The notes under the pieces were generated by a model. That model was not told the origin of the DNA. It did no database searches and saw only the letters and a list, made by a program, of their open reading frames with translations. A DNA stretch of 64,000 nt. Source: Leptospira ilyithenensis. GTDB lineage: Bacteria > Spirochaetota > Leptospiria > Leptospirales > Leptospiraceae. The translations under genes were made by a program, and so were the position numbers. The stretch lies in the NCBI RefSeq assembly GCF_004771005.1, contig NZ_RQHV01000061.1, positions 62,001-126,000 on the forward strand, in the 5' to 3' direction. Shown here piece after piece: positions 1-7,271 of the stretch (positions within the stretch are counted from its first letter, which is position 1; each line of letters starts with the position of its first letter).

Positions 1-242
1 TATTCATTCCCCGTGGATTTGCTCACGGGTTTGTCGTATTAAGCGATACCGCAGTGTTTTCCTATAAAGTGGATAATTATTATTCAAAAGAAGCGGACAG
101 GTCCATTCGTTGGAATGACCCGGAGATAGGAGTGGACTGGCAAGTGAAATTGGAAGACGTCCAACTCTCCGAAAAAGACATTCAGGCAAAACTATTGAAA
201 GACTCCGATTTGTTTACCTATAGCGACAATCTATATGCATAA
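1..242 (+). CDS. rfbC: dTDP-4-dehydrorhamnose 3,5-epimerase, C-terminal part (truncated by window start)
   Basis: This is the C-terminal third of an RmlC/RfbC cupin epimerase, which converts dTDP-4-keto-6-deoxy-D-glucose to the L-rhamno 4-keto sugar. Reading from base 3, the protein starts inside the cupin barrel with IPRGFAHGF, followed by VDNYYSKEADRSIRWNDP and a DW pair, all family hallmarks. The stop is at 240-242. The next gene (rfbD) starts 8 bases before this stop, so the two are probably translationally coupled. The N-terminal part lies upstream of the window. Family assignment is firm; nothing can be said about the start. Confidence 0.93.
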   Translation, partial: FIPRGFAHGFVVLSDTAVFSYKVDNYYSKEADRSIRWNDPEIGVDWQVKLEDVQLSEKDIQAKLLKDSDLFTYSDNLYA

Positions 243-1092
243 TGTACTTGTAACAGGCGCAAACGGACAACTTGGTTCCGAGTTGAAGGATATTTCCGGA
301 AAGTATTCTGATCAATTTGTTTTTCATTTTGCAGACCGTTCCGGTTTGAATCTTTCCGATGCAAACGAAGTGGATCGTTTTTTAAAGGAAAAAAAGATTC
401 AATCCATTGTCAATGCAGCTGCATACACCGCAGTCGATTTGGCAGAGTCGGAAATAGACAAAGCAAGCGAGGGAAATGTTACCATCCCCAAACTTTTGGC
501 GGAATTGTCGTTTCAACATCGAATTTATCTTATCCATTTCTCCACAGACTTTGTGTTTGATGGAAAATCTTCCATTCCATACAAGGAAGAAGATTTGAAA
601 TCTCCTGTTTCCGTTTATGGAAAGACAAAATCGGAAGGAGAGGATTTTGTTTTATCTTCCAACCCGAATGCTTCGATCATTCGCACTTCCTGGGTGTATT
701 CCAAGTATGGGAAAAATTTTTTGAAAACAATTCTCAAACTTTCGAGTGAAAGACCGGAACTGAAAGTGATCTTTGATCAAGTGGGGACTCCTACCTGGGC
801 AAATGATTTAGCGGGTGTTTGTATCGCCTTTCTTTTTAAACAGATGCCTGGAATATTTCACTATTCGAATGAAGGTGTGGCAAGCTGGTATGATTTTGCA
901 AAAGAAATTGTGGAGATAAGTAAAAATAAATCCAATGTTTTGCCGATCGAAACGAAAGATTATCCCACTCCGGCCAAGAGACCGCATTATTCTTTATTAA
1001 ACAAATCCAAGATCAAAACTTCTTTGGAAATTTCCATCCCTCATTGGAAAGACAGCCTGAAAGAGTGTATGAAAAGTTTGAGCGGGGCTTAA
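235..1092 (+). CDS. rfbD: dTDP-4-dehydrorhamnose reductase
   Basis: This SDR-type reductase (285 aa, near the usual 285-300) makes dTDP-L-rhamnose, the last step of the pathway. The N-terminal NAD(P)-binding motif is TGANGQLG (residues 7-14). NAAAYTAVD is at 60-68, STDFVFDG at 103-110, and the catalytic YxxxK is Y128/K132. The ATG overlaps the rfbC stop by 8 bases. With rfbC before and rfbB after, this is the rhamnose operon common to Leptospira rfb loci. rfbA is not seen in the window and may lie upstream. Confidence 0.95.
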   Translation: MHNVLVTGANGQLGSELKDISGKYSDQFVFHFADRSGLNLSDANEVDRFLKEKKIQSIVNAAAYTAVDLAESEIDKASEGNVTIPKLLAELSFQHRIYLIHFSTDFVFDGKSSIPYKEEDLKSPVSVYGKTKSEGEDFVLSSNPNASIIRTSWVYSKYGKNFLKTILKLSSERPELKVIFDQVGTPTWANDLAGVCIAFLFKQMPGIFHYSNEGVASWYDFAKEIVEISKNKSNVLPIETKDYPTPAKRPHYSLLNKSKIKTSLEISIPHWKDSLKECMKSLSGA

Positions 1093-1097
1093 AACAA

Positions 1098-2102
1098 GTG
1101 GCAACCTATTATTCCTTAACCAAAAGAAAAAATCCGGGACTCCTGTCTTTGGTTATACCTTGTTATAACGAAGAAAAGGTGATTCCTTATCTGCAAGATT
1201 CTTTGAATGAGATTTTGCCTAAAATACCTGCAAATACTGAAGTCATTCTTGTGAACGACGGCAGCTCGGATAAAACGATCGAGTTTTTGGTTTCTTGGGC
1301 GAATAAAGACAAAAGGATCAAGGTTCTTAGTTTTGCACGAAATTTCGGTCACCAAATCGCTGTTACGGCGGGAATGGATCATGCTTTGGGCGATGCCATC
1401 GTCATCATGGATGCAGATTTGCAAGATCCGCCGGAAGTGATTCTCGAGATGCTCGCCAAATACAGAGAAGGTTATGATGTGGTTTACGGCAGAAGGGAAG
1501 AGAGAGCGGGGGAAACATTTTTTAAAACTGCATCCGCCTGGTTGTTCTACCGTTTGATGAAGATTTTGGTTCATAAGGATTTGCCTTTGGACTCGGGAGA
1601 TTTCCGACTGATTTCCCGAAAATGCCTGAATGTTCTGAAAGATATGAGAGAAAACCACAGGTTCCTCAGGGGAATGGGTGCTTGGGTCGGGTTCCCGCAA
1701 ACACCTGTTATCTATAAAAGGGCTCCTAGGGCCGCAGGAGAAACCAAATACCCGCTCCGAAAGATGTTGCGTCTTGCGATCAACGCGGCTGTTTCTTTTT
1801 CCCCTCTGCCGCTTCGGTTCAGCCTATCTTTCGGAATATTCATTGCATTTATAGGGTTTTTGGTAGGTATCAGTGCGATAGTAAAAGTGCTTATGTATTA
1901 TTCCGGGCTTTATCCGAACTTTGTGTACAACCCGGGATGGGCGACTGTAGTCACATTGCTTTGTATTATAGGCGGAGCAATACTGATTGCGATCGGAATT
2001 TTGGGAGAGTATGTCGCCCGTATTTTTGAAGAAGTGAAAGGGCGCCCTTTGTATGTAATCGATTCGAAAATCAATGTTTCGGATAGGAAGAATAGGAGAT
2101 AG
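1098..2102 (+). CDS. GT2 family glycosyltransferase, polyprenyl-phosphate glycosyltransferase type (DPM1/GtrB/ArnC-like)
   Basis: The GT-A domain has SLVIPCYNEE near the N-terminus, VNDGSSDKT, and a DADLQDPP metal/donor motif. Two hydrophobic segments near the C-terminus (about residues 230-255 and 270-300) match the membrane anchor of GtrB/ArnC/DPM-like enzymes, which load a sugar onto undecaprenyl phosphate at the inner face of the membrane. I chose GTG 1098, six bases after the rfbD stop. An in-frame ATG at 1044 would give 18 more residues but lies inside rfbD. The gene sits between rfbD and rfbB, so the sugar transferred may be a modification rather than rhamnose. The acceptor cannot be told from sequence. 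Confidence 0.85.
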   Translation: MATYYSLTKRKNPGLLSLVIPCYNEEKVIPYLQDSLNEILPKIPANTEVILVNDGSSDKTIEFLVSWANKDKRIKVLSFARNFGHQIAVTAGMDHALGDAIVIMDADLQDPPEVILEMLAKYREGYDVVYGRREERAGETFFKTASAWLFYRLMKILVHKDLPLDSGDFRLISRKCLNVLKDMRENHRFLRGMGAWVGFPQTPVIYKRAPRAAGETKYPLRKMLRLAINAAVSFSPLPLRFSLSFGIFIAFIGFLVGISAIVKVLMYYSGLYPNFVYNPGWATVVTLLCIIGGAILIAIGILGEYVARIFEEVKGRPLYVIDSKINVSDRKNRR

Positions 2103-2104
2103 TT

Positions 2105-3115
2105 TTGAAAAGTATTTTGGTTACAGGCGGAGCGGGATTCATAGGCTCCAATTTTCTTCCTTTTTTTATTGAGAAAAACCAGGATTACAAGGTCATTAAT
2201 TTGGATCTTTTGACGTATGCCGGGGATTTGGAAAACTTGCACGAGTTAAATGGTCACCCTCGGTACGAATTTGTCAAAGGAGATATCCAGGACAAAGGCA
2301 TGATCCGCAACCTTTTCCAAAAAGAGGATATACGCGGGGTAATTCATTTTGCCGCAGAAAGTCATGTGGATAATTCCATTAAAAACCCGGAAGTGTTTTT
2401 GCAAACGAACGTAATAGGAACTTTTGTTTTACTTCACGAGGCATACAATTATTGGATGGACAAACCGTTTCATTTCAAATCCGGTTATGAAAATTCCCGT
2501 TTTCTTCATGTTTCTACGGACGAAGTATACGGCACTCTGGGAACGGAAGGGTTATTTTCCGAAACTACTCCTTACGCACCGAATTCACCTTATAGCGCTA
2601 GTAAGGCGGGAAGCGATTTTGTAGTACGTAGCTATCATCACACATACGGATTGAATGTTGTTACTACGAATTGTTCCAATAATTACGGACCGAAACAGCA
2701 TTCCGAAAAACTGATCCCCACGGTAATCCGAAAAAGCCTATCCGGTGAACCGATTCCCGTATACGGGCAAGGAACGAACATTCGGGATTGGTTGTATGTT
2801 TTGGATCATGCCAAAGGAATTGACCTTGCTTTTCATACGGGAAAGTCCGGCGAGACCTATAATATAGGCGGTCGTAACGAAAGGAACAATAACTACATTG
2901 TAAATAAAATCTGCGAGATTTTGGATAAAAAGAAGCCAAAGCCGGACGGTAAAAGTTATAAAACACAAATCACTTATGTTGCCGATCGGCCGGGACATGA
3001 TCTTCGTTATGCGATTGATGCGACTAAGATCGAAACGGAACTCGACTGGAAGGCGGAAGAAAACTTTGAGTCCGGTATTGAAAAGACTGTGGACTGGTAT
3101 TTGTCTAAAAAATAA
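2105..3115 (+). CDS. rfbB: dTDP-glucose 4,6-dehydratase
   Basis: This extended SDR enzyme (336 aa) converts dTDP-glucose to dTDP-4-keto-6-deoxyglucose. It begins with TGGAGFIGSN, has HFAAESHVDNSI and VSTDEVYG, and carries the YSASKAGSD active-site motif. It starts at TTG 2105, two bases after the preceding stop; no better start is nearby. Its product feeds rhamnose synthesis here. It is also the probable precursor for the 2,3-dehydratase/ketoisomerase cassette at 58694-62593 and the C-methyltransferase at 9434, neither of which has its own 4,6-dehydratase nearby. Confidence 0.95.
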   Translation: MKSILVTGGAGFIGSNFLPFFIEKNQDYKVINLDLLTYAGDLENLHELNGHPRYEFVKGDIQDKGMIRNLFQKEDIRGVIHFAAESHVDNSIKNPEVFLQTNVIGTFVLLHEAYNYWMDKPFHFKSGYENSRFLHVSTDEVYGTLGTEGLFSETTPYAPNSPYSASKAGSDFVVRSYHHTYGLNVVTTNCSNNYGPKQHSEKLIPTVIRKSLSGEPIPVYGQGTNIRDWLYVLDHAKGIDLAFHTGKSGETYNIGGRNERNNNYIVNKICEILDKKKPKPDGKSYKTQITYVADRPGHDLRYAIDATKIETELDWKAEENFESGIEKTVDWYLSKK

Positions 3116-3144
3116 GGAATGTTTATATTTCTACAGTTGGACCC

Positions 3145-3401
3145 TTGTTTAGACTACCAGGAAAAGTTGTAAGACCTTTTTGGTTGACAAATCGTAGAAT
3201 CGGATCAGCTTTTAAGGCGCGGCTGATGCCGCTCGCAGGAAAGCGTTTAAGAAAAACCTACCTGTTGCGATTCTTAAAGATGGTAATGTCGTTCTTGTCT
3301 ATAAAGATAAGAGTGAAATCATTGTTACATCTTCCGCACAAAGACAAATGCAATCACCTGTTAAAAAAAACATTCCAAAACAATCTAGAAAGATTAAGTG
3401 A
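3145..3401 (+). pseudogene. Frameshifted small gene, probable antitoxin partner of the zeta-toxin relic
   Basis: Two frames join into one sensible small protein. From TTG 3145, frame 1 reads through VVRPFWLTNRRIGSAFKA to 3219. If the CG at 3220-3221 is skipped, the reading continues as ADAARRKAFKKNLPVAILKDG and on to a TGA at 3399-3401, about 84 aa in all. The CG looks like a two-base expansion in GGCGCGGC. Neither half alone is a credible gene: the downstream frame has a stop at 3213 and no start codon. The stop overlaps the GTG of the P-loop fragment in the arrangement typical of an antitoxin-toxin pair. That it is an antitoxin is inference from position and the 'LPVAILKDGNVV' style of C-terminus. 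Confidence 0.5.
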
Positions 3402-3481
3402 TACCTCGTTTTCGTATGTTTGCCGGACCGAATGGATCCGGCAAAAGTTCATTGTACAACCATCCGGATAAAATCACTTGA
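3398..3481 (+). pseudogene. Zeta-toxin-like P-loop ATPase, N-terminal relic
   Basis: A reading frame opens with GTG 3398, overlapping the preceding stop as GTGA. It encodes IPRFRMFAGPNGSGKSS, a textbook Walker A motif in the style of zeta toxins and related AAA kinases, whose N-termini commonly read 'FAGPNGSGKST'. It ends at a TGA (3479-3481) after about 27 codons, where an intact toxin would continue for some 170 or more residues. No further homologous sequence appears before the next gene. This looks like the stump of a deleted toxin gene. The call rests on one motif plus context. Confidence 0.55.
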
Positions 3482-3530
3482 CACACGGTTTTCTTTCATT
3501 AATTTCCGAAAGGATCTTTTCAATATTCAT

Positions 3531-3833
3531 ATGTCATCCTTGGATCAAAAACAGATTATTTCCAGACTAACAAACAATATGGAATCATTCAAGAATTTTG
3601 GAGTGGTTCATATTGGTTTATTCGGATCTTTTGCTCGGAATGAATCCCGATCTGATAGTGATATCGACATATTGGTCGAATTTGGTCCTGACCAGAAGAC
3701 ATTTGGCAATTATATGGGTTTAAAGATCTTTCTGGAAGATTTGTTTGGACGGAAGATTGATCTTGTTATCAAAGAAACAATTAAAGTAAAACTCAAAGAT
3801 CAAATCCTGAACGAAACTATTTATGCCGCGTGA
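3531..3833 (+). CDS. mntA: MNT-domain nucleotidyltransferase antitoxin (MntA family)
   Basis: This minimal nucleotidyltransferase (100 aa) has the motif GSFARNESRSDSDIDILV: G32-S33, then D44 and D46 of the catalytic DxD. In characterised MNT/HEPN systems, MntA neutralises the HepT RNase, in some cases by adenylylating its active-site tyrosine. I chose ATG 3531. The frame is open upstream to 3420, but that stretch is the antisense-like remainder of the zeta relic in another frame. It overlaps the HEPN gene by 11 bases, the usual arrangement for the pair. Confidence 0.9.
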   Translation: MSSLDQKQIISRLTNNMESFKNFGVVHIGLFGSFARNESRSDSDIDILVEFGPDQKTFGNYMGLKIFLEDLFGRKIDLVIKETIKVKLKDQILNETIYAA

Positions 3834-4167
3834 TGTAGTCATTTTACTTGATGATATTCTTTCTGCCATAGATGAAATCTATCAGTTTTTAAATGGGATC
3901 GATGATCTTTCCCAATACAAGAATGATATATTGAGAAAACGGGCAGTGGAAAGGGATCTCGAAGTAATCGGTGAAGTAGTTAAAAAAATTCCCGAATCAA
4001 TCAAATCATTAAACCCTGATATTGAGTGGCGTCAAATTGCCGGCTTACGTGACTTCATAGCTCATGGTTATTTTGAAATCGATGACTCTATCATTTGGAA
4101 TACAATTGAAAATCATCTCGCTCCATTCAGAAAAAGAATTTTAGAAATGAGAGCGAATCTCTCGTAA
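3823..4167 (+). CDS. hepT: HEPN-domain RNase toxin (HepT/DUF86 family)
   Basis: This is a 114-aa, all-helical DUF86 protein with the HEPN active-site motif RDFIAHGYF: R76, H81 and Y83, that is Rx4HxY, which indicates an intact nuclease. It overlaps the MNT antitoxin gene, so the two form a complete toxin-antitoxin module. The pair sits between the rhamnose genes and the regulator of the main cluster, next to an older decayed zeta-type pair. It may stabilise the O-antigen region, but that is inference. The stop is TAA 4165-4167. Confidence 0.92.
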   Translation: MPRDVVILLDDILSAIDEIYQFLNGIDDLSQYKNDILRKRAVERDLEVIGEVVKKIPESIKSLNPDIEWRQIAGLRDFIAHGYFEIDDSIIWNTIENHLAPFRKRILEMRANLS

Positions 4168-4280
4168 TCTGCCGGAATTCTTTCTTGAACTGAAGGTATT
4201 TCTCCTGGGATCTCTGAAATGGAGTTCCATATTTGTCGGCTGACGATCATTCCCCATCCACATTATGTCCCATATATTCT

Positions 4281-4299
4281 TTGTTCAACCTTTGAACAA
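4281..4299. promoter_or_regulatory. Palindrome 1 upstream of the EPS-associated regulator (candidate operator)
   Basis: TTGTTCAA-CCT-TTGAACAA is a perfect 8-bp inverted repeat with a 3-base spacer. A second site with the same core, GTTCAA-N3-TTGAAC, lies 35 bp further on, centre to centre. Both are in the 215-base gap before the MarR-type regulator gene. Paired identical-core palindromes in front of a regulator gene are typical of autoregulatory operators. The binding protein is not known from sequence. Confidence 0.55.
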
Positions 4300-4317
4300 A
4301 ACTGCTTGCTTAATCCG

Positions 4318-4332
4318 GTTCAACTTTTGAAC
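4318..4332. promoter_or_regulatory. Palindrome 2 upstream of the EPS-associated regulator (candidate operator)
   Basis: GTTCAA-CTT-TTGAAC is a perfect 6-bp inverted repeat with a 3-base spacer and the same core as the site at 4281-4299. It ends 50 bases before ATG 4383. Its right arm, TTGAAC, could overlap a -35 element, but I see no convincing -10, so I do not call a promoter. Confidence 0.5.
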
Positions 4333-4382
4333 ATGGGTGGAATTCTTGTTTTTTACGAGAATGGGACTCATGGGGCGAAGCT

Positions 4383-4736
4383 ATGCGTTACCCCACCCCG
4401 AAATCTCCGGTTTTTATGTCTGAATTGGCTGAATTACATAATTATAAACTTTTAAAGTTGTTGGATGACAATCCGAACTTATCCCAAAGAGAGGCCGCCG
4501 ATGTCTTGGGGATTAGTCTTGGTAAGGTCAATTATTGCCTGCGCGCATTGATTGATAAGGGATGGGTAAAGATCCAAAACTTTAAAAATAACAAAAACAA
4601 ACTCGCGTACTCGTATCTTTTGACTCCTCATGGAATCGAAGAAAAGGCAAGACTGCTTCGGGAATTTTATGAAATCAAAAAGAAGGAATACGAAGAGTTA
4701 AAGAAAGAAGTCGAACTTCTAAAAACCGAGGAATAG
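4383..4736 (+). CDS. MarR family EPS-associated transcriptional regulator
   Basis: This 117-aa winged-helix protein contains [19 protein letters not shown] (recognition helix region, about residues 33-51), then [21 protein letters not shown]. This is the pattern of the EPS-associated MarR-like family found at the head of polysaccharide clusters. The C-terminal 25 residues are highly charged ([15 protein letters not shown]) and probably form a coiled coil for dimerisation. ATG 4383 is preceded by GGGGCGAAG at good spacing; ATG 4416 is an alternative giving 106 aa. The stop is directly followed by ATG 4737 of fcl, so it heads the operon. The paired palindromes upstream suggest autoregulation. 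Confidence 0.87.
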   Translation: MRYPTPKSPVFMSELAELHNYKLLKLLDDNPNLSQREAADVLGISLGKVNYCLRALIDKGWVKIQNFKNNKNKLAYSYLLTPHGIEEKARLLREFYEIKKKEYEELKKEVELLKTEE

Positions 4737-5693
4737 ATGGATTTAAATTCAAAGATATACGTAGCAGGTCATAAAGGTTTGGTCGGTTCCGCTCTGGTTC
4801 GCATTTTGAAGCAGGAAGGTTTTACCAATATTATAGGTAAAGCTAGGACGGAGCTGGATCTGACGGATCAGGGGAAGGTAAGTTCTTTTTTTGAAAAGGA
4901 AAAACCTGATTATGTTTTTCTGGCGGCCGCAAAAGTAGGTGGCATCCACGCGAATAACAGTTTCCCTGCCGAATTCATTTTTTCTAATATTCAAATTCAA
5001 AATAATATCATCGATGCTTGTTATCGTTATCAGGCAAAAAAACTTGTGTTCCTCGGTTCTTCCTGTATCTATCCGAAATTTGCAAAACAGCCGATGGACG
5101 AAGGTCAGCTTCTGGACGGAAAACTTGAGCCAACAAACGAGCCTTATGCGGTCGCTAAGATTGCAGGCATTATCATGTGCCAAAGTTACAACAGACAATA
5201 CGGTACAAATTATATTTCGGTAATGCCCACGAATCTTTACGGTCCGGGAGACAATTACCATCCTCAAAACTCGCATGTTTTGCCGGCACTTATCAGAAGA
5301 TTTCATGAAGCAAAAGTAACCGAAGCACCCGAAGTAGTGGTTTGGGGTACGGGCAAACCTCTAAGGGAGTTTTTATATTCCGATGATATGGCGCGGGCTT
5401 GCGTATATCTGATGAAAAATTATGATGTAACTGGCGATCCGAAAGGCGGAGAACATGTGAATGTCGGTTCCGGCATCGAGGTTAGCATCAAGGAACTTGC
5501 CGAAACGGTTAAAGATGTCGTCGGTTATTCCGGTAAATTGACTTTTGATCTGACAAAACCCGACGGAACTCCCAGAAAACTTTTGGATGTATCCAAATTG
5601 CACCAAATGGGTTGGAAACACCAAGTGGAATTGAGAGAAGGAATCCGAATTGCTTATGATGATTTTACCAAAACTGGCGGAGTGGAAAGGTAG
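4737..5693 (+). CDS. fcl: GDP-L-fucose synthase (GDP-4-keto-6-deoxymannose 3,5-epimerase/4-reductase) family
   Basis: This extended SDR enzyme (318 aa) has GHKGLVG (residues 11-17), [14 protein letters not shown] (61-74), SSCIYP (108-113) and the catalytic Y137/K141 of YAVAK. These are the Fcl signatures, including the SC pair used for epimerisation. Fcl turns GDP-4-keto-6-deoxymannose into GDP-L-fucose. No GDP-mannose 4,6-dehydratase (gmd) occurs in this window, so the precursor must come from elsewhere, or the enzyme acts on a related 4-keto sugar. It abuts the regulator gene with no intergenic base. Confidence 0.9.
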   Translation: MDLNSKIYVAGHKGLVGSALVRILKQEGFTNIIGKARTELDLTDQGKVSSFFEKEKPDYVFLAAAKVGGIHANNSFPAEFIFSNIQIQNNIIDACYRYQAKKLVFLGSSCIYPKFAKQPMDEGQLLDGKLEPTNEPYAVAKIAGIIMCQSYNRQYGTNYISVMPTNLYGPGDNYHPQNSHVLPALIRRFHEAKVTEAPEVVVWGTGKPLREFLYSDDMARACVYLMKNYDVTGDPKGGEHVNVGSGIEVSIKELAETVKDVVGYSGKLTFDLTKPDGTPRKLLDVSKLHQMGWKHQVELREGIRIAYDDFTKTGGVER

Positions 5694-5736
5694 TATGATG
5701 CGTGTTATGTGTAATAGCATCCGATTGTTTTAAAAT

Positions 5737-6552
5737 ATGAATCATCCGACTTCTTTGAAAAGTTTAATCCTTTCCGTCGTTAAAAATTACAGTTTGATTT
5801 GGCAAATGACCAAAAGAAATGTAATAGGAAAATACAAAGGTTCCTTTTTCGGCTTATTTTGGTCTTTTATCAATCCTTTGATAATGTTAGGAATCTATAC
5901 ATTTGCATTTAGCGTTGTATTTAAAGCAAAGTGGGGATTGGAAGAAGAGGGGCATATGGATTTCGCCCTTATCTTATTCGCAAGTTTAACCATATTCAAT
6001 TTTTTCGGTGAAATCCTGAAAGAATCACCACTTTTGATCGTAAGCCAACCTAACTTTGTAAAGAAGGTAGTCTTTCCTTTGGAAATACTACCGATCGCAA
6101 ATTTACTATCTGCGTCGGTACATATGGGTGCGAGTCTCGTCGTATTTTTGGTTTTTTACGGAATCGCCCATCTTTCCATTCCCTGGACGATCGTATTTTT
6201 GCCTTTTATTATCATTCCTTTGACCCTGCTTTCTCTCGGTGTTTCTTATATCTTGGCTTCGTTAGGTGTCTTTTTTCGCGATATCGGTTATTTTATGACA
6301 CATATCATTACGATTCTGTTATTTACCAGCCCGGTCTTTTTTTCCATGGATAGAATACCGGAAAAATTCCGACATCTGATGTTAGTCAATCCTCTTGCCG
6401 CCTTACTTGAAAACGCAAGGTCAGTAATGGTTTTCGAAAAAACACCGGATTTTTTAATCTTGTCCGTTTATACCGTATTTGGAGTTCTTTTCCTGGTGTT
6501 CGGGTATTGGGTATTTCAAAAAACAAGAAAAGGTTTTTCCGATGTTTTGTAA
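5737..6552 (+). CDS. wzm: O-antigen ABC transporter permease
   Basis: This ABC-2 type membrane protein (271 aa) begins with the conserved cytoplasmic stretch LIWQMTKRNVIGKYKGSFFG, followed by FWSFINPLIMLGIYTFAF. It has about six hydrophobic segments, as expected for Wzm/KpsM. With Wzt it exports undecaprenyl-PP-linked O-chains across the inner membrane. The partner ATPase is about 45 kb downstream (51831-53213) instead of adjacent, which is unusual. It starts 43 bases after fcl. Confidence 0.92.
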   Translation: MNHPTSLKSLILSVVKNYSLIWQMTKRNVIGKYKGSFFGLFWSFINPLIMLGIYTFAFSVVFKAKWGLEEEGHMDFALILFASLTIFNFFGEILKESPLLIVSQPNFVKKVVFPLEILPIANLLSASVHMGASLVVFLVFYGIAHLSIPWTIVFLPFIIIPLTLLSLGVSYILASLGVFFRDIGYFMTHIITILLFTSPVFFSMDRIPEKFRHLMLVNPLAALLENARSVMVFEKTPDFLILSVYTVFGVLFLVFGYWVFQKTRKGFSDVL

Positions 6553-6609
6553 TTTGAAATTTATTGATAAAGAAGATTTTACATTCATTCTTAAATAACG
6601 GAGAAGGTT

Positions 6610-7260
6610 ATGGACGCGAAGAAATTGGAAGAACAGTCGGTATTATTTGCAGATAAATTTTATAACGATATAGTGAAAAGCGTTGAAAGGATTGATAAAA
6701 AACTCGTCGCAGAGATCGCTTTACTGTTGTTTAACGCAAAAGAAAACGGCAAGCAGATTTTTTTCTTCGGGAACGGCGGAAGTCATAGCATAGCTACTCA
6801 TTTAACCTGTGACTTGGGTAAAGGCACAAAGATTACCGGCAAAAAAAATCAGAAATTTTATAAGGTCTTCGCACTCGATAGCGAGGCTTGGCTTACTGCT
6901 CAAGCGAATGACGGTAAGGAACCTTTTACCGAAGGTGATTATCCCGGGACATATAACCACGGTTATGATGGAATATTCGTGGGACAAATGGAAAATTTTA
7001 TCCAAAAAGGAGATATTGCTTTCGGTATCTCAAGCTCCGGAAATAGTCCGAACGTTGTGAACGCACTTTTGTATGCAAAGGAAAAAGGTGCGACTACCGT
7101 TGCTATGGTCGGTTTTGACGGAGGAAAAGCGGCAAGTATCGCAGATAAGGTGATCCTGGTTGCAACGGACAAAGGAAAATACGGAATCGTGGAAGCCGTT
7201 CACGAAGTGATACATCATTATATTTACGAACTTGCCAAAAAACTGGAAGCCGGTGAATAA
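6610..7260 (+). CDS. gmhA: SIS-domain phosphosugar isomerase, GmhA-like (sedoheptulose-7-phosphate isomerase)
   Basis: This SIS-fold protein (216 aa) has FFGNGGSHS (52-60), GISSSGNSPN for phosphate binding, and a C-terminal EAVHEVIHH segment with the histidines expected in GmhA. GmhA starts D-glycero-D-manno-heptose synthesis. An HldE-like kinase/nucleotidyltransferase (29442) and a sugar-phosphate nucleotidyltransferase (30938) further down could complete a heptose branch. A GGAGAAGG ribosome site lies just before the ATG. Compared with E. coli GmhA (192 aa) it has an insert around residues 72-115, so a different phosphosugar substrate is possible. Confidence 0.82.
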   Translation: MDAKKLEEQSVLFADKFYNDIVKSVERIDKKLVAEIALLLFNAKENGKQIFFFGNGGSHSIATHLTCDLGKGTKITGKKNQKFYKVFALDSEAWLTAQANDGKEPFTEGDYPGTYNHGYDGIFVGQMENFIQKGDIAFGISSSGNSPNVVNALLYAKEKGATTVAMVGFDGGKAASIADKVILVATDKGKYGIVEAVHEVIHHYIYELAKKLEAGE

Positions 7261-7271
7261 GCGTTAGGTAT

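Noticed and set aside
1116..1700. A 194-codon open frame on the minus strand
   Set aside because: It is antisense to the GT2 gene with its full set of motifs, and its translation shows no family features.
3419..3445. Perfect 9-bp hairpin (TTTGCCGGA / TCCGGCAAA) that looks like a terminator stem
   Set aside because: No T-run follows on either strand, and the same bases code for the P-loop of the zeta-toxin relic, which explains their symmetry as a by-product of the coding sequence.
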